Assembly: GCA_963773055.1 (NCBI GenBank)
Contig: CAVYZL010000003.1
Coordinates: 496,001-560,000 of the forward strand
Direction of reading: 5' to 3'
Length of the DNA stretch: 64,000 nucleotides
Source of the DNA: PALSA-612 sp963773055
Lineage (GTDB): Bacteria; Actinomycetota; Thermoleophilia; Gaiellales; Gaiellaceae
In this document: in pieces, positions 50,991-61,256 of the stretch
How the letters are laid out: the number at the start of each line of letters is the position of its first letter
How positions within the stretch are numbered: position 1 is the stretch's first letter
Translations under genes and position numbers: made by a program
The notes under the pieces: model-generated
Databases searched by the model: none
The model's input: only the letters and a program-made list of their open reading frames with translations
What the model was told of the DNA's origin: nothing

Positions 50991-51427
50991 GCGTGGCCGG
51001 CATTGCGCAGCCGGTCCGCGCAGGGCTGCGAGCGCCGATTCTGTGGGGGCTCGTCGTCGGAGTCGCGCAGGCGGCCACACCGCTTGCTCTCTGGTGGCTC
51101 GACGCATCGACGGTCTACGCGCTGGGACTTGCGGCAATCGCCGCCATCTACATCGGTTTCGCGGTTGCGGACGGACGCTTCATTGTTGTCGCCGTCGAGA
51201 GCGGCGTCGCCAGCTTCTTCATCATCGTTGCGGCTGCCGCGATCACCGGCACGCCGTGGCTCCTAGTCCTCGGGCTCGCCGGTCACGGGCTCAAGGATCT
51301 TTGGCAGCACCGGGCTCAGTTCGTTTCCACCACACGGTGGTGGCCTCCGTTCTGTCTTGTGGTCGACTGGGTGGTCGCGGCAATCATCGCCGTCGAGATC
51401 GTCGCCGGCGTTCAATTCCACAACTAA
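50987..51427 (+). CDS. Uncharacterised membrane protein
   Basis: A 146-residue protein with about five hydrophobic helices (ILWGLVVGVAQAATPLALWWL, YALGLAAIAAIYIGFAVA, VASFFIIVAAAAITGTPWLL) and a conserved-looking GHGLKDLWQHR. GTG 50987 overlaps the multicopper oxidase stop, so the two are co-expressed. No family is recognised. Confidence 0.75.
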   Translation: MSVAGIAQPVRAGLRAPILWGLVVGVAQAATPLALWWLDASTVYALGLAAIAAIYIGFAVADGRFIVVAVESGVASFFIIVAAAAITGTPWLLVLGLAGHGLKDLWQHRAQFVSTTRWWPPFCLVVDWVVAAIIAVEIVAGVQFHN

Positions 51428-51500
51428 CCGGTCTTCAGCATGCTTGCGGACTCGCGAGCTCGCTGGCTGTGCGAGCGTGCTCTCGCCGGGTTTCTTTGTG

Positions 51501-52313
51501 TCAAACCGTGACCGTAACGCGCAGGAAGGTCGCCGGAATCGACGTCTTGCCCGGATCGTCGCTCGCGTTCTTGCTCGCGAAGAGGTCCTCCAGCTCGGCT
51601 TGCAGGTCGGCGTCTCGGCCGTCGGCTGCCGCAGCCTCGAACGCGTTCATGGTCGGCCCGTAGTAGTCCCTGAAGGTGGCGACGAACTCCGATGGGGATC
51701 CTGGAAAGTCGAAGACCCACGTGGCCCGTTCGAACGAGATCTGCTCTGCGGGAACCCCGGCGCCGGTGAATCGCTCGATCACGTTCTCCTCCACGCCCCA
51801 CGTCATCGGGCTGACGAATCCTTCCGGCGGCGGCGGCGAGTAGGCGGAGCTGATCTTCAGGATCTGGGCCACCAGGGTCGGATCGTTGGGGATCCAGTTC
51901 CCCATCACGATCCGGCCGCCGGGCCGCGTCACGCGCACCATCTCTTTCGCCACGTCGAACGGATTCGGGGAGAACATCGCCCCAAAAATGCTGACGACGA
52001 GGTCGAAACTGTCGTCCTCGAGCTCATTCAGGTCGGACGCATCGCCTTCCTGGAACCTGATGTTGGTCAGGCCGAGGCTCTGCGCTCGCGCGTTGCCCGC
52101 CGCAACGAGGTTGCTCGCGATGTCGACACCCAAGACATCGGCTCCAAGCTGTGCCTCCGGCACGGCCGTCGTCCCGTCGCCGCACCCGAGATCCAGAACC
52201 TCGAGCCCGGGGGTGATTCCCAACGTCGCGACGAACGCCTCGCCGCTCTCGCGCATGGTCTCTGCGATGCGCGTGAAGTCGCCCTTCTCCCAGAGCGCCT
52301 TGTTCGCGTTCAT
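51501..52313 (-). CDS. SAM-dependent methyltransferase, class I
   Basis: A 270-residue enzyme: LEVLDLGCGDGTTAVPEAQLG is motif I, VLGVDIASNLV the acidic second strand, and DSFDLVVSIFGAMFSPNPFD the post-motif region. GGAAG stands 6 bases before ATG 52313. A longer upstream frame is rejected because it lacks a start signal and homology. The substrate is unknown; UbiE-like small-molecule methyltransferases are closest. Confidence 0.88.
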   Translation of the reverse strand: MNANKALWEKGDFTRIAETMRESGEAFVATLGITPGLEVLDLGCGDGTTAVPEAQLGADVLGVDIASNLVAAGNARAQSLGLTNIRFQEGDASDLNELEDDSFDLVVSIFGAMFSPNPFDVAKEMVRVTRPGGRIVMGNWIPNDPTLVAQILKISSAYSPPPPEGFVSPMTWGVEENVIERFTGAGVPAEQISFERATWVFDFPGSPSEFVATFRDYYGPTMNAFEAAAADGRDADLQAELEDLFASKNASDDPGKTSIPATFLRVTVTV

Positions 52314-52465
52314 TGTGCTTCCTTTCGCCGGTGTGTCTCGATCATGCCGCATCCGCGATGGAAGTTGCAAACCGCATGGCCAAGGGCAAAAACACGTGCA
52401 ACTGGCCAAGTTTCCGGTCACTGCCCTCCGCAGGAGAGGCGAACTCTGACTACCCTGTGGGGCAG

Positions 52466-54905
52466 ATGGAGGGAAGGGTTCCAGGCGCGCCCCCGGGGGG
52501 ACGGCGCGTCGGCGGCCGTGCCGTCGTCGTCTCGCTCCTCACATTCGTCGCGTTGCTCGCGACGCCGGCGGCTATCGCCATCTCCCCCGGCTGGCTCACC
52601 TTCCCCCGGACCAAGTGGTCGAGGCGACGTCCTCCTCGGGCGCGGTCGTCACGTGGACCAATCCGACAACGGTCGCTCCAGGGCTGGACGTCGACTGCGC
52701 GCCGGCAGTCGGGCACCACGTTCCAGATCGGCACGTGGACGGTCACGTGCACCGCGACGGACAATCAGGTTGCCGTGCCCGTCGATCGTCCTCTCCGACA
52801 GCTTTACCGTGACGGTCGAGGACACGACGCCGCCGACGGTCAATGTGCCCGGCAACATCACGACCCCGGCGACCAGCCCGTCGGGCGCGGTCGTGACGTT
52901 CTCCGTCTCTGCCTCGGACGCCGTCGACCCGAGCCCGAGCGTCTCGTGCGCGCCGCCGTCAGGCAGCACGTTCCCGGTCGGGACGACGACCGTCAACTGC
53001 ACCGCGACCGACGCGCACGGAAACGCCGGCTCTGGCTCCTTCTCGGTCACGGTCCAGGACACGACGCCGCCCGTCCTGACCGTGCCCGGAAACATGACCG
53101 TGCCGGCGACCGGCCCTGGGGGAGCGGTGGTGACGTACACGGCGAGCGCCGTCGACGCCATCGACCCGACGCCGACGGTCGTCTGCGCGCCTCCCTCTGG
53201 CAGCACGTTCCCGGTCGGCACGACGACGGTCACCTGCACCGCGACGGACGACTCGGGCAACTCTCGTCCGGGTCGTTCACGATCACGGTCAAGGACTCGA
53301 CGCCGCCGACCCTGACAGTGCCGGGCGACATGACCGCCGAGGCGACCGGTCCCGGCGGAGCGGTTGTCACCTACACGGCGACTGCGTCGGACGGCGTCGA
53401 CCCGAACCCGACCGTCTCGTGCGCGCCGCCGTCCGGCAGCACCTTCCCGATCACGACGACGACGGTCAGCTGCACGGCGTCCGACTCCTCGGGCAACACG
53501 AGCGCGCCGAAGACCTTCACGATCACCGTGCGCGACACGACGCCGCCGACGGTGACGGTGCCCGGCGACATCACCCAGGAGGCGTCGGGTGCGAACGGCG
53601 CGTGCGGTCTCGTACTCCGCGTCGGCGAGCGACATCGTCAGCGGGAACATCACGCCGACATGTACGCCGGGCTCAGGCTCTGTCTTCCCGATCGCCACCA
53701 CGAACGTCACCTGCACGGCCACGGACGGCAAGGGGAACAGCGCGAGCGCGACCTTCCGGGTCACCGTGCGAGACACCACGGCGCCCGTCTTCAGCCAGGT
53801 CCCGGTGGGGCCGGTCGTCGAGGCGGACGGTCCGGGAGGCTCACGGGTCACGTACACGCCGCCGATCGCCGTCGACCTCGTCAACGGGCCGGTGCTCGTC
53901 AGCTGCACGCCGGCTCCCGGATCGATCTTCCCCCGCGGCACGACGACCGTCACCTGCTCCGCGAAGGACGCGCGCGGAAACACCGCCGCGGCTTCGTTCC
54001 CGGTCAAGGTCGTCGACACGACCAAGCCGGCGCTGAACGTGCCGCAGCCGCAGGATGTGTCGTCGAACGGCGCTCAGACGCTGTCGCGAGACGATCCCCA
54101 GGTGCAGACGTTCCTCGCTTCCGCGCAGGCGAAGGACGTCGTCGACGGCAATCTGCCGGTGAAGAACGACGCGCCCGCCGTGCTCCCGCTCGGTAAGACG
54201 CGAATCACCTTCACGGCCACCGACTCGTCCGGCAACACGGCCACTGCGCAGGCGGAGCTGAACGTCGTCACCGGCGCCGTGTCGCCGACGAAGCAGGACA
54301 CGACGCCGCCCAAGGACGTGACCAGGCTGAAGGCGAAGCCGGGCGATCGCTTCGTGATGCTCACTTGGGTGAAGCCGACGGCCGACTTCGACCATCTCCG
54401 GATCAGCCGTTCGCCGGGGAAGAACGGTGCGCCGGCGACCGTCGTCTACTCGGGAGCGGGGACGCAGCTGAAGGACGCGAAGCTGACGAACGGCGTCGAA
54501 TACCGCTACGTCCTCGTCGCGTACGACAAGGCGGGGAACTTCTCGCCGGGCATCGCCGCCCGTGCGACTCCCGTTCGTCCGCTGCTCTACGCCCCGGCCG
54601 CCGGCGAGGCGGTCACGAAGCCGCCCCAACTTCGCTGGGCGGGGGTCGCAGGCGCGACGTACTACAACGTCCAGGTCTATCGAGCTCGGTTGGCGAAGAT
54701 CATCCAGCCCGGGGTGAAGATCCTCAGCGCTTGGCCGAAAAGACCGCAGCTGGCGCTCGCCCGCACGTGGAAGTTCAACGGCAAGACGCAGCGCCTGACG
54801 GCAGGGACGTACGTCTGGTTCGCCTGGCCGGGATTGGGCCCGAAGGCGCAGAACCGCTACGGGCCCGTGCTCGGCCAGAGCACCTTCGTCGTCAAGCCCT
54901 CCTAG
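52466..54905 (+). pseudogene. Secreted multi-HYR-domain protein, broken by about five indels
   Basis: Joined frames give about 810 residues: a signal peptide (VVVSLLTFVALLATPAAIA), then six tandem HYR (immunoglobulin-like) repeats starting at TVEDTTPPTVNVPGN, TVQDTTPPVLTVPGN, TVKDSTPPTLTVPGD, TVRDTTPPTVTVPGD, TVRDTTAPVFSQVPV and VVDTTKPALNVPQ (period about 238 bp), then FN3-like DTTPPKDVTRLKAKPGD and a C-terminal domain. Breaks lie near 52610, 52712, 52775, 53265 and 53605, after which the frame is open to 54905. HYR repeats mediate extracellular adhesion or architecture. Intact conservation across breaks suggests consensus error. Confidence 0.75.
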
Positions 54906-54911
54906 CGCAAG

Positions 54912-56312
54912 TTACGGCGCGCAACCCGCTTGGACGACGTTGTTCGGCGTGTTCAGGGCGGCGGCGGAGCCCGGCTTCATGGTGATGGAGCCGCCGCAGA
55001 CGTTGTAGATACCGCCCCCGTCGACGCTCGCGCGGTTGTGGATGACGCCGGCAGCGTTTCCGAGCGTGAGACTGGCCGGCCCGGCGGACGCGTCCTGGTA
55101 GATCCCGGCGCCGAACGACGCCGTGTTCGGATCGACCAGGCCGCGGGAGGACGAGATCGCGGTGTTCGAGACCGTGAGGATCGTCTCTCCGCTCTGGCTG
55201 ACGTTGTAGACGCCGCCGCCGACGCCGCCGCCGGCGTTGTTCCCGAACAGGCGCGAGCCCGTGAGGTCGAGCGTCGCCGTGTCCTCCGGGCTGCCGCCGA
55301 CGTTCGCGATGCCCCCGGCGCCGATCAGGAAGCCTTGCTGTCCCGTCACGGTGTTGAACGAGATGCTCGTGTGCTTGACCGTCAGCTGCGTGCTCGCGCC
55401 GGGGCTCACGTTGACGATGCCCCCGCCGCCCTCGAGCAGAGCGGTGTTGTGGTCGATGCTCGAGCTGTCGATCGTGAAGCCGAGCGGGAGCGCCGAGGCG
55501 CTTGGCCCGGTCGCCTGCGCGGAGCTGCGCGCCGCGCGTCGCATCAGACGGGAGAAGGGAAGGTTCCGGCTGGCTGCGACCGTCGGCGCGTTGAGCTCCT
55601 CTATGGATCCGCTCGCGAAGCTCGCGATGCCGCCGGCGAAGTCGGACGCCGTGTTACCGGTCACACGCGTCCGTAGCAGGGACGCGTTCGAGAACTGAGC
55701 AGCGATCCCCCCGCCCATCACGGCGAGGTTGGACGAGATGTTCGCGTTGGTGGCCGTGAGCTCTGCGCCGAATACGGCGATCCCGCCGCCCGCGTCACCC
55801 GATTCGTTGTGGGTGATGCCGCCGCCGCTCACGTTGACGAGCGCGGAGTCCTGCGCGTAGATCCCGCCGCCCGCCTCGTCGGCCGTGTTGCTCGTGATCG
55901 TCGAGCTCCGCACCGTGACCGTGGTATCGAAGTCGGCGAACACGCCGCCGCCGGCGTCGGAGACGCCGTTTCGGATCGTGAGGTTGCTGACGATTGCCGT
56001 CGTGGCGTTCGTCACCGTCAGGACGCTGCCCGTGAAGTTGCCGTCCAGCACCGCGCCGCCGCTGCCGGAGAGCGCGACGGGCACCGCGATCGTCCAGTTG
56101 CCGAGACACGTGCCCTTGACGGTCACGATGCCGCCCGCGTCGAGCGCGGTTTGCACAACGGCCTGGTCGGAGGCGCTGTTCGTACAGGTGATGACGGCCG
56201 ATGCGCTGGCCGATCCGCCGACGAGACAGAGGGCGAGCGCGGCGAGTGCGACGAGCGTTGCGGACATTCGGGCAGGCGTCGAGAGAGTCATGGCGTGGGC
56301 ATTCGCCGTCAT
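54912..56312 (-). CDS. Secreted right-handed beta-helix repeat protein
   Basis: A 466-residue protein with a signal peptide (MSATLVALAALALCLVGGSASA) followed by many short repeats of the type N/DxAxxxGGGIxxxxS with NTADEAGGGIYAQDS, NESGDAGGGIAVFG and NRASVDGGGIYNVC, forming a polymorphic-membrane-protein-like parallel beta-helix. Two cysteines near the N terminus and two at the C terminus may cap it. GGAAGGAG precedes ATG 56312. Function is unknown (adhesin or polysaccharide-active). It converges on the HYR gene with a 6-base gap. Confidence 0.8.
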   Translation of the reverse strand: MTANAHAMTLSTPARMSATLVALAALALCLVGGSASASAVITCTNSASDQAVVQTALDAGGIVTVKGTCLGNWTIAVPVALSGSGGAVLDGNFTGSVLTVTNATTAIVSNLTIRNGVSDAGGGVFADFDTTVTVRSSTITSNTADEAGGGIYAQDSALVNVSGGGITHNESGDAGGGIAVFGAELTATNANISSNLAVMGGGIAAQFSNASLLRTRVTGNTASDFAGGIASFASGSIEELNAPTVAASRNLPFSRLMRRAARSSAQATGPSASALPLGFTIDSSSIDHNTALLEGGGGIVNVSPGASTQLTVKHTSISFNTVTGQQGFLIGAGGIANVGGSPEDTATLDLTGSRLFGNNAGGGVGGGVYNVSQSGETILTVSNTAISSSRGLVDPNTASFGAGIYQDASAGPASLTLGNAAGVIHNRASVDGGGIYNVCGGSITMKPGSAAALNTPNNVVQAGCAP

Positions 56313-56344
56313 AACGGGTCGCTCCTTCCCGGTTCGAGAACTGC

Positions 56345-56368
56345 GACGGGCGCCTTTCGGCGCCCGTC
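56345..56368 (-). terminator. Perfect hairpin between pstS and the beta-helix gene
   Basis: GACGGGCGCC-TTTC-GGCGCCCGTC forms a 10-bp perfect stem with a four-base loop, 37 bases beyond the pstS stop. There is no T run, so it may be a factor-assisted terminator or an mRNA-stabilising hairpin. Confidence 0.55.
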
Positions 56369-56404
56369 GAGCCTCTGGGAGGGAGGTCGGTGTACGCGTA
56401 GGAC

Positions 56405-57451
56405 CTACGTCGAGCTCTTGATCTTCGCGATCGTCTTCACGGCGGCGACCGTGACGACTTTCGGCATCGGGACGAAGAGGAGCGGCGGCCCGAACTTCTG
56501 GCCCTGCGCCGGCGCCACGGCGTAGGTGAGGAAGCGCTTGAGCAGGGCTGCCTTCGGCGAGCTCAGCGGCACAATTGCATAGGTGAAAGTGGCGATCGGG
56601 TAGGCCCGCCGGTCCTTCTTAGGCGGATTGACGATCGAAAGAGCGTTGTTCGCCGGCACCTTGTCGACGGTGGCCGCTGCAGCCTTGACGCCCGTCAGGC
56701 CGGGAAGCGTGAACTTGCCCGAATTGTTCTTCATCGCCATGAACTTCAGGTTGTTCTTGAGCGCGAACGCCGTGTCCGCGTAGCCGATCGCGCCCTCCGT
56801 GCGGGTGACGACGCCCGTCACGCCGGAGCTACCGCGAGCGCCGATCCCGGCCGGGAACGCCGGCTGGGTCGAGACGCCGAACTTGGTCTTCCACGTCGGG
56901 CTGACGGCGGAGAGATAGTCGGAGAAGTTGTAGCTCGTGCCGCTACCGTCGGAGCGGAAGACGGGGGTGATGTCCGTGTTGGGGAGGTTGACGCCGGGGT
57001 TGAGCTTCCTGATTGCCTGCGCGTTCCACTTCTTGATCGTCCCGAGGTAGATGCTCGCGAGCACGGGGCCGGACATCTTGATCCGGGCGGTGACGCCGGA
57101 GAGGTTGTACATGACGGCGGTGCCGGCCAGTCCCCACGGGATCTGGACGCAGCCGTTGCACTGGGTGAACTGGTCAGGCGACAGCGGTGCGTCGCTCGCG
57201 CCGAAATCGACAGTGCGCGCGATGATCGATGCGATCCCGCCGCCGGAGCCGATCGGGTTGTAGTTGATGGCCACGCCGGTCTTCGCCGGGTAGTCGACCT
57301 GCCACTTTGCGATGAGCGGCGTGACGAACGTGCTGCCCGCGCCCGAGAGCGAGTCCGCTGTGCGCGACGCCGGCGCCGTGGACGCGCCGAGCGTCACGAA
57401 CACGGTCGCCGCGGCAAGTCCAAGACCAAAGGCGGTGAGCTTCTTCTTCAT
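56405..57451 (-). CDS. pstS: Phosphate-binding protein of the Pst ABC transporter
   Basis: A 348-residue periplasmic-type binding protein with a signal sequence (MKKKLTAFGLGLAAATVFV) and the phosphate-site motifs LSGAGSTFVTPL, NYNPIGSGGGI, DFGASDAPLS and FRSDGSGTSYNFSDYL. No lipobox is evident, which is unusual for a Gram-positive PstS. GAGGAG lies 8 bases before ATG 57451. It has its own PHO-box array and follows pstA by 121 bases, so it can be transcribed separately at a high level. Confidence 0.93.
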   Translation of the reverse strand: MKKKLTAFGLGLAAATVFVTLGASTAPASRTADSLSGAGSTFVTPLIAKWQVDYPAKTGVAINYNPIGSGGGIASIIARTVDFGASDAPLSPDQFTQCNGCVQIPWGLAGTAVMYNLSGVTARIKMSGPVLASIYLGTIKKWNAQAIRKLNPGVNLPNTDITPVFRSDGSGTSYNFSDYLSAVSPTWKTKFGVSTQPAFPAGIGARGSSGVTGVVTRTEGAIGYADTAFALKNNLKFMAMKNNSGKFTLPGLTGVKAAAATVDKVPANNALSIVNPPKKDRRAYPIATFTYAIVPLSSPKAALLKRFLTYAVAPAQGQKFGPPLLFVPMPKVVTVAAVKTIAKIKSST

Positions 57452-57513
57452 GCGTGTTTTCTCCTCATGGTCGATCGAGAGGTCGGCGCGAGCTTGCCTG
57501 GGTGGCTCTGCGG

Positions 57514-57557
57514 GGTGGGAAGTGATCCCGTGAACGAGTGGTGGAAGAGTTGTGAAC
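57514..57557 (-). promoter_or_regulatory. PHO-box-like array upstream of pstS
   Basis: Read on the minus strand, four contiguous 11-base units: GTTCACAACTC, TTCCACCACTC, GTTCACGGGAT and CACTTCCCACC. Units one and three share GTTCAC, the core of actinobacterial PhoP direct-repeat units. The array lies 63 bases before the pstS ATG. Confidence 0.6.
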
Positions 57558-57572
57558 GCTGAGCCGGGAAAC

Positions 57573-58463
57573 TCAGCTGCCGCCGAGCTTTCGCCGGCTC
57601 CGTGCGAGGGCCGTCCGCGCCAGGATGCTCAGCGTCAGCACGAAGGCGATCAGGATCACCGCTGCCGCCCAAGCCTGCTCGTTGAGTGTCTGGTCGGGCG
57701 CCTCCGAGTACGTGAAGATCGTCATCGGGAGGCTCGGGAGCGCCTGGCTCGGGTCGGTCGTGAAGCTGTTCGCGTAGAGCGACGTCGTGAACAGCAGTGG
57801 CGCCGTCTCGCCGGCCGCGCGAGCGATGGCGAGCACGGTGCCGGTGACGACGCCGCCGAGCACGGACGGGAGAACGACCCGGAGCACGGTCCGCCAGCGG
57901 CTGACCCCGAGTGCGAAGCTCGCCTCGCGCTGACTCTCGGGGACGAGCGCAAGCACTTCCATCGTCGCGCGCGCGACCAGCGGGAGCATGATGATCGCGA
58001 GCGCGAACGCGCCGGCCCAGCCGCTCTGCGCGTGGAGCGGCTGGATGATGAGCGCGAACACGAAGATGCCGATCACGATTGACGGCACGCCGTTCAGCAC
58101 ATCGAGCGACAGGCGGACGACACGCGCCACGCTCGCGTGGGCGAACTCGCTCACGTAGATGGCGACGAGGACGCCGAACGGAAGCGCCATCAGCGTCGCT
58201 AGCCCGACGAGGACCATCGTGCCGACGATTGCGTGGCCGATGCCGCCTCCGGTCTCGCCGAACGGCGCCTGCACCTGCGTGAGCAGGTCGAGGTTGATTG
58301 CCGGCAGCCCACGCTGTAGCACGTTGAAGACGACGATCGCGAGGACCGCGACGGCGCCGAGCGCGGCGGCAGCAGCGAGCGCCTCCATCAGGCGGTTGAC
58401 GGACTTTCGCCGCCGAACCCGTCCGTGCGCCTCCAGGGAGATCGGCATTCCGCTCGCCTCCAT
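57573..58463 (-). CDS. pstA: Phosphate ABC transporter permease PstA
   Basis: A 296-residue permease with six helices and the ABC-permease EAA loop ESQREASFALGVSRWRTVLRVVLPS, plus the ARAAGETAPLLFT block diagnostic of PstA. ATG 58463 overlaps the pstC stop (TGATG). Confidence 0.94.
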   Translation of the reverse strand: MEASGMPISLEAHGRVRRRKSVNRLMEALAAAAALGAVAVLAIVVFNVLQRGLPAINLDLLTQVQAPFGETGGGIGHAIVGTMVLVGLATLMALPFGVLVAIYVSEFAHASVARVVRLSLDVLNGVPSIVIGIFVFALIIQPLHAQSGWAGAFALAIIMLPLVARATMEVLALVPESQREASFALGVSRWRTVLRVVLPSVLGGVVTGTVLAIARAAGETAPLLFTTSLYANSFTTDPSQALPSLPMTIFTYSEAPDQTLNEQAWAAAVILIAFVLTLSILARTALARSRRKLGGS

Positions 58464-59440
58464 CACACGGTCCTCTTCACGGAGAACCTGACGACGATGT
58501 ACTGCGCGATCACGTTCGTGATCAGCGAGATCACGAGCAGGATTGCGGCGAGATAGAACAGCGAGGCGATCTGGATGTCGGAGACCGCTCCCTGGTACTG
58601 GGCGGCCAGGCGACTTGCGAGCGTGTCGCCGAGGGAGAAGTAGTCGAACGTGATGCTGGCCTGGTTGCCGATCACCTGGGTGACCGCGATCGCCTCCCCG
58701 AGCGCCCGCCCGGTGCCGAGGAGCAGGGCTGCGACGAGGCCGGCCTTCGTGAACGGCAGCATGACGCCGCGCACCATCTCCCAGCGGGTCAGGCCGAGGC
58801 CGATCGCACCCTCCTTCACGTCGCGTGGCACCTGGAGGAACAGCTCCCGGCTGATGCTCGACGCGATCGGGGTGATCATGATGCTGAGGATGATCACGGC
58901 CGACAGATAGCTGCTCACCTGCGGCGTTCCCTTGAAGAACGGCGTCCACCCGAGCAGCGTCTCGAGGACGGGCCCGAGGGTATTGACCACGAACGGGCCG
59001 AGCACGAGGATCCCCCAGAGGCCGAGCACGACGCTCGGGATCGCCGCGAGCAGCTCGACGAGCATCCCGATCGGCCCGCGGACGCGCCTGGGCGCGAGCT
59101 CGCTGAGGAACAGGCCGATCGCGATCGACACCGGCGCCGCGACGATCAGTGCCGAGATCGAGGTGAACAGCGTGCCGAAGATGAACGCCGCCGCGCCGAA
59201 CTCGTTCGTGACCGCGTTCCAGGCGTTCGTCGTGACGAAGCCAAGTCCCAATTCCTGCATCGCCGGCCACGCGCCTTTGAAGACTCGGTAGACGATCAGG
59301 CAGATGAGAGCGACAGTCGCTAATGCGGCGAGGCCCGTGATCGCCTGCATCGCGACGTCCCCGATGCGGTCGCTCAGACGCCTCCCGGAGCCGCTCAGGG
59401 TTGGCTGTGGCGCCGAGGGCGACTCCATCCGGACGAGCAT
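58463..59440 (-). CDS. pstC: Phosphate ABC transporter permease PstC
   Basis: A 325-residue permease with six helices, ELLAAIPSVVLGLWGILVL, the EAA loop DVKEGAIGLGLTRWEMVRGVMLP and GTGRALGEAIAVTQVIGN, as in PstC. It is the first gene of pstC-A-S. ATG 59440 lies 30 bases from the divergent PHO array. Confidence 0.94.
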   Translation of the reverse strand: MLVRMESPSAPQPTLSGSGRRLSDRIGDVAMQAITGLAALATVALICLIVYRVFKGAWPAMQELGLGFVTTNAWNAVTNEFGAAAFIFGTLFTSISALIVAAPVSIAIGLFLSELAPRRVRGPIGMLVELLAAIPSVVLGLWGILVLGPFVVNTLGPVLETLLGWTPFFKGTPQVSSYLSAVIILSIMITPIASSISRELFLQVPRDVKEGAIGLGLTRWEMVRGVMLPFTKAGLVAALLLGTGRALGEAIAVTQVIGNQASITFDYFSLGDTLASRLAAQYQGAVSDIQIASLFYLAAILLVISLITNVIAQYIVVRFSVKRTV

Positions 59441-59469
59441 CGCAGCAGCCGACGGCTGCGCGGCTGCGT

Positions 59470-59513
59470 GTCACCAGAATGGCACCGGTCCGTCACATCA
59501 TTGCGACCCTCAC
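59470..59513. promoter_or_regulatory. PHO-box-like array between pstC and pstB
   Basis: Four contiguous 11-base units on the plus strand: GTCACCAGAAT, GGCACCGGTCC, GTCACATCATT and GCGACCCTCAC. The recurring GTCACC/A core and 11-base period match PhoP-type PHO boxes. It lies in the 102-base divergent gap and could serve both directions. Confidence 0.6.
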
Positions 59514-59542
59514 CTGTAGACCGGCCCGGGACACTGGCAACG

Positions 59543-60375
59543 GTGCACGTCGGTGTTCGACCAAGTGACCCCGTGAACGTCCTCGATCGCTCGACCGATC
59601 TCCAGCGCGAGGTCGTCTTCCAGGTCGATGATCTCGGCGTCCACTACGGACCCGTCGAGGCGCTCTCCGGCGTGAACATGGAGATCTATCGGAACTGCGT
59701 GACCGCGATCATTGGCCCGTCGGGCTGCGGCAAGAGCACGTTCATCCGCTGCCTGAACCGGATGAACGACCTCGTGCCGGGCATCCACGTCAGCGGCCAC
59801 CTCCTCTACCACGGGATCGACCTGCACGGCCCGAAGGTCGATCCGGTCGAGGTGCGGCGTCGGATCGGGATGGTCTTCCAGCGTCCGAACCCCTTTCCCA
59901 AGTCGATCTACGACAACGTCGCCTTCGCGCCACGGATGCTCGGGATGAAGAAGGGCCTCGACGACCGGGTCGAGGAAGCACTGCGCCGAGCCGCTCTCTG
60001 GGACGAGGTGCACGACCGCCTCGGCAAGAGTGCGCTCGCGCTCTCAGGCGGTCAGCAGCAGCGCCTGTGCATAGCGCGCGCTCTCGCCGTCGAGCCCGAG
60101 GTGATCCTGCTCGACGAGCCGGCGTCTGCGCTCGACCCGATCTCGACGACGGCGATCGAGGACCTGATGCACGAGCTGAAGAAGGAGTACACGCTCGTGA
60201 TCGTCACGCACAACATGCAGCAGGCGGCCCGCGTCGCCGACAAGACAGCGTTCTTCAACCTCGACGTCTCGAACGGCCGCCGCACGGGAGTCCTCGTCGA
60301 GTACGACGACACCGCGAAGATCTTCACGTCACCGAGCAACAAGAAGACGGAGGACTACGTCACCGGCCGGTTCGG

Positions 60376-60379
<4 letters not shown>
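59543..60379 (+). CDS. pstB: Phosphate ABC transporter ATP-binding protein
   Basis: A 278-residue ATPase with Walker A IGPSGCGKST, Q-loop MVFQRPNPFPKSIYDNVAF, signature LSGGQQQRLCIARALA, Walker B VILLDEPASALDP and the H-loop IVTHNMQQAARVAD. The PNPFPKS and C-terminal KKTEDYVTGRFG are PstB signatures. GTG 59543 is used; GTG 59573 is an alternative. Being divergent from pstCAS, it is an exception to the common linear pstSCAB order. Confidence 0.94.
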
Positions 60380-61004
<625 letters not shown>

Positions 61005-61008
<4 letters not shown>

Positions 61009-61256
61009 GGCGCCTCCAGCCAGTGCCCGAACACGTCGACGAGCACGCGGTCGTTCGTCTCACTCGTCAGTGCGACGAGGTAGAGGGGCTGCGCCGGGAG
61101 GCCGTCGGTCCCGTAGGCGCGCGTCTCCGGGTTCGTAAACGTCCCGTGGCAGCGCTCGACGCGCCCGACCTGACCCTTGACGTATGCCGGCGTCCGGTGG
61201 TGACCGTCGTGGGCACGCGCGGCTATCCGGACCTCGTCTCCGGGCGCGAACCTCAT
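61005..61256 (-). CDS. Nitrile hydratase beta subunit, C-terminal half as a separate gene
   Basis: The 83-residue protein MRFAPGDEVRIAARAHDGHH... corresponds to the SH3-like C-terminal half of nitrile hydratase beta (TPAYVKGQVGRVERCHGTF, PLYLVALTS, VLVDVFGHWLEAP). In thiocyanate hydrolase and toyocamycin nitrile hydratase this half is also an independent subunit. ATG 61256 overlaps the stop of the N-terminal half. Confidence 0.85.

Noticed and set aside
46541..52313. Calling this whole stretch one integrated island
   Set aside because: Only 45760-46422 is bounded by exact repeats. No second boundary, integrase or transposase was seen further right, so a larger island is possible but unsupported.
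52820..54250. Regular DNA repeats of about 238 bp that might be a CRISPR-like or satellite array
   Set aside because: The repeats encode HYR domains with protein-level conservation; spacing and length do not fit CRISPR. No CRISPR array was seen in the window.
57573..59474. A single 633-codon frame covering both pstA and pstC
   Set aside because: The pstA part is real, but the upstream part is out of frame with pstC, which has its own start, stop and permease motifs.
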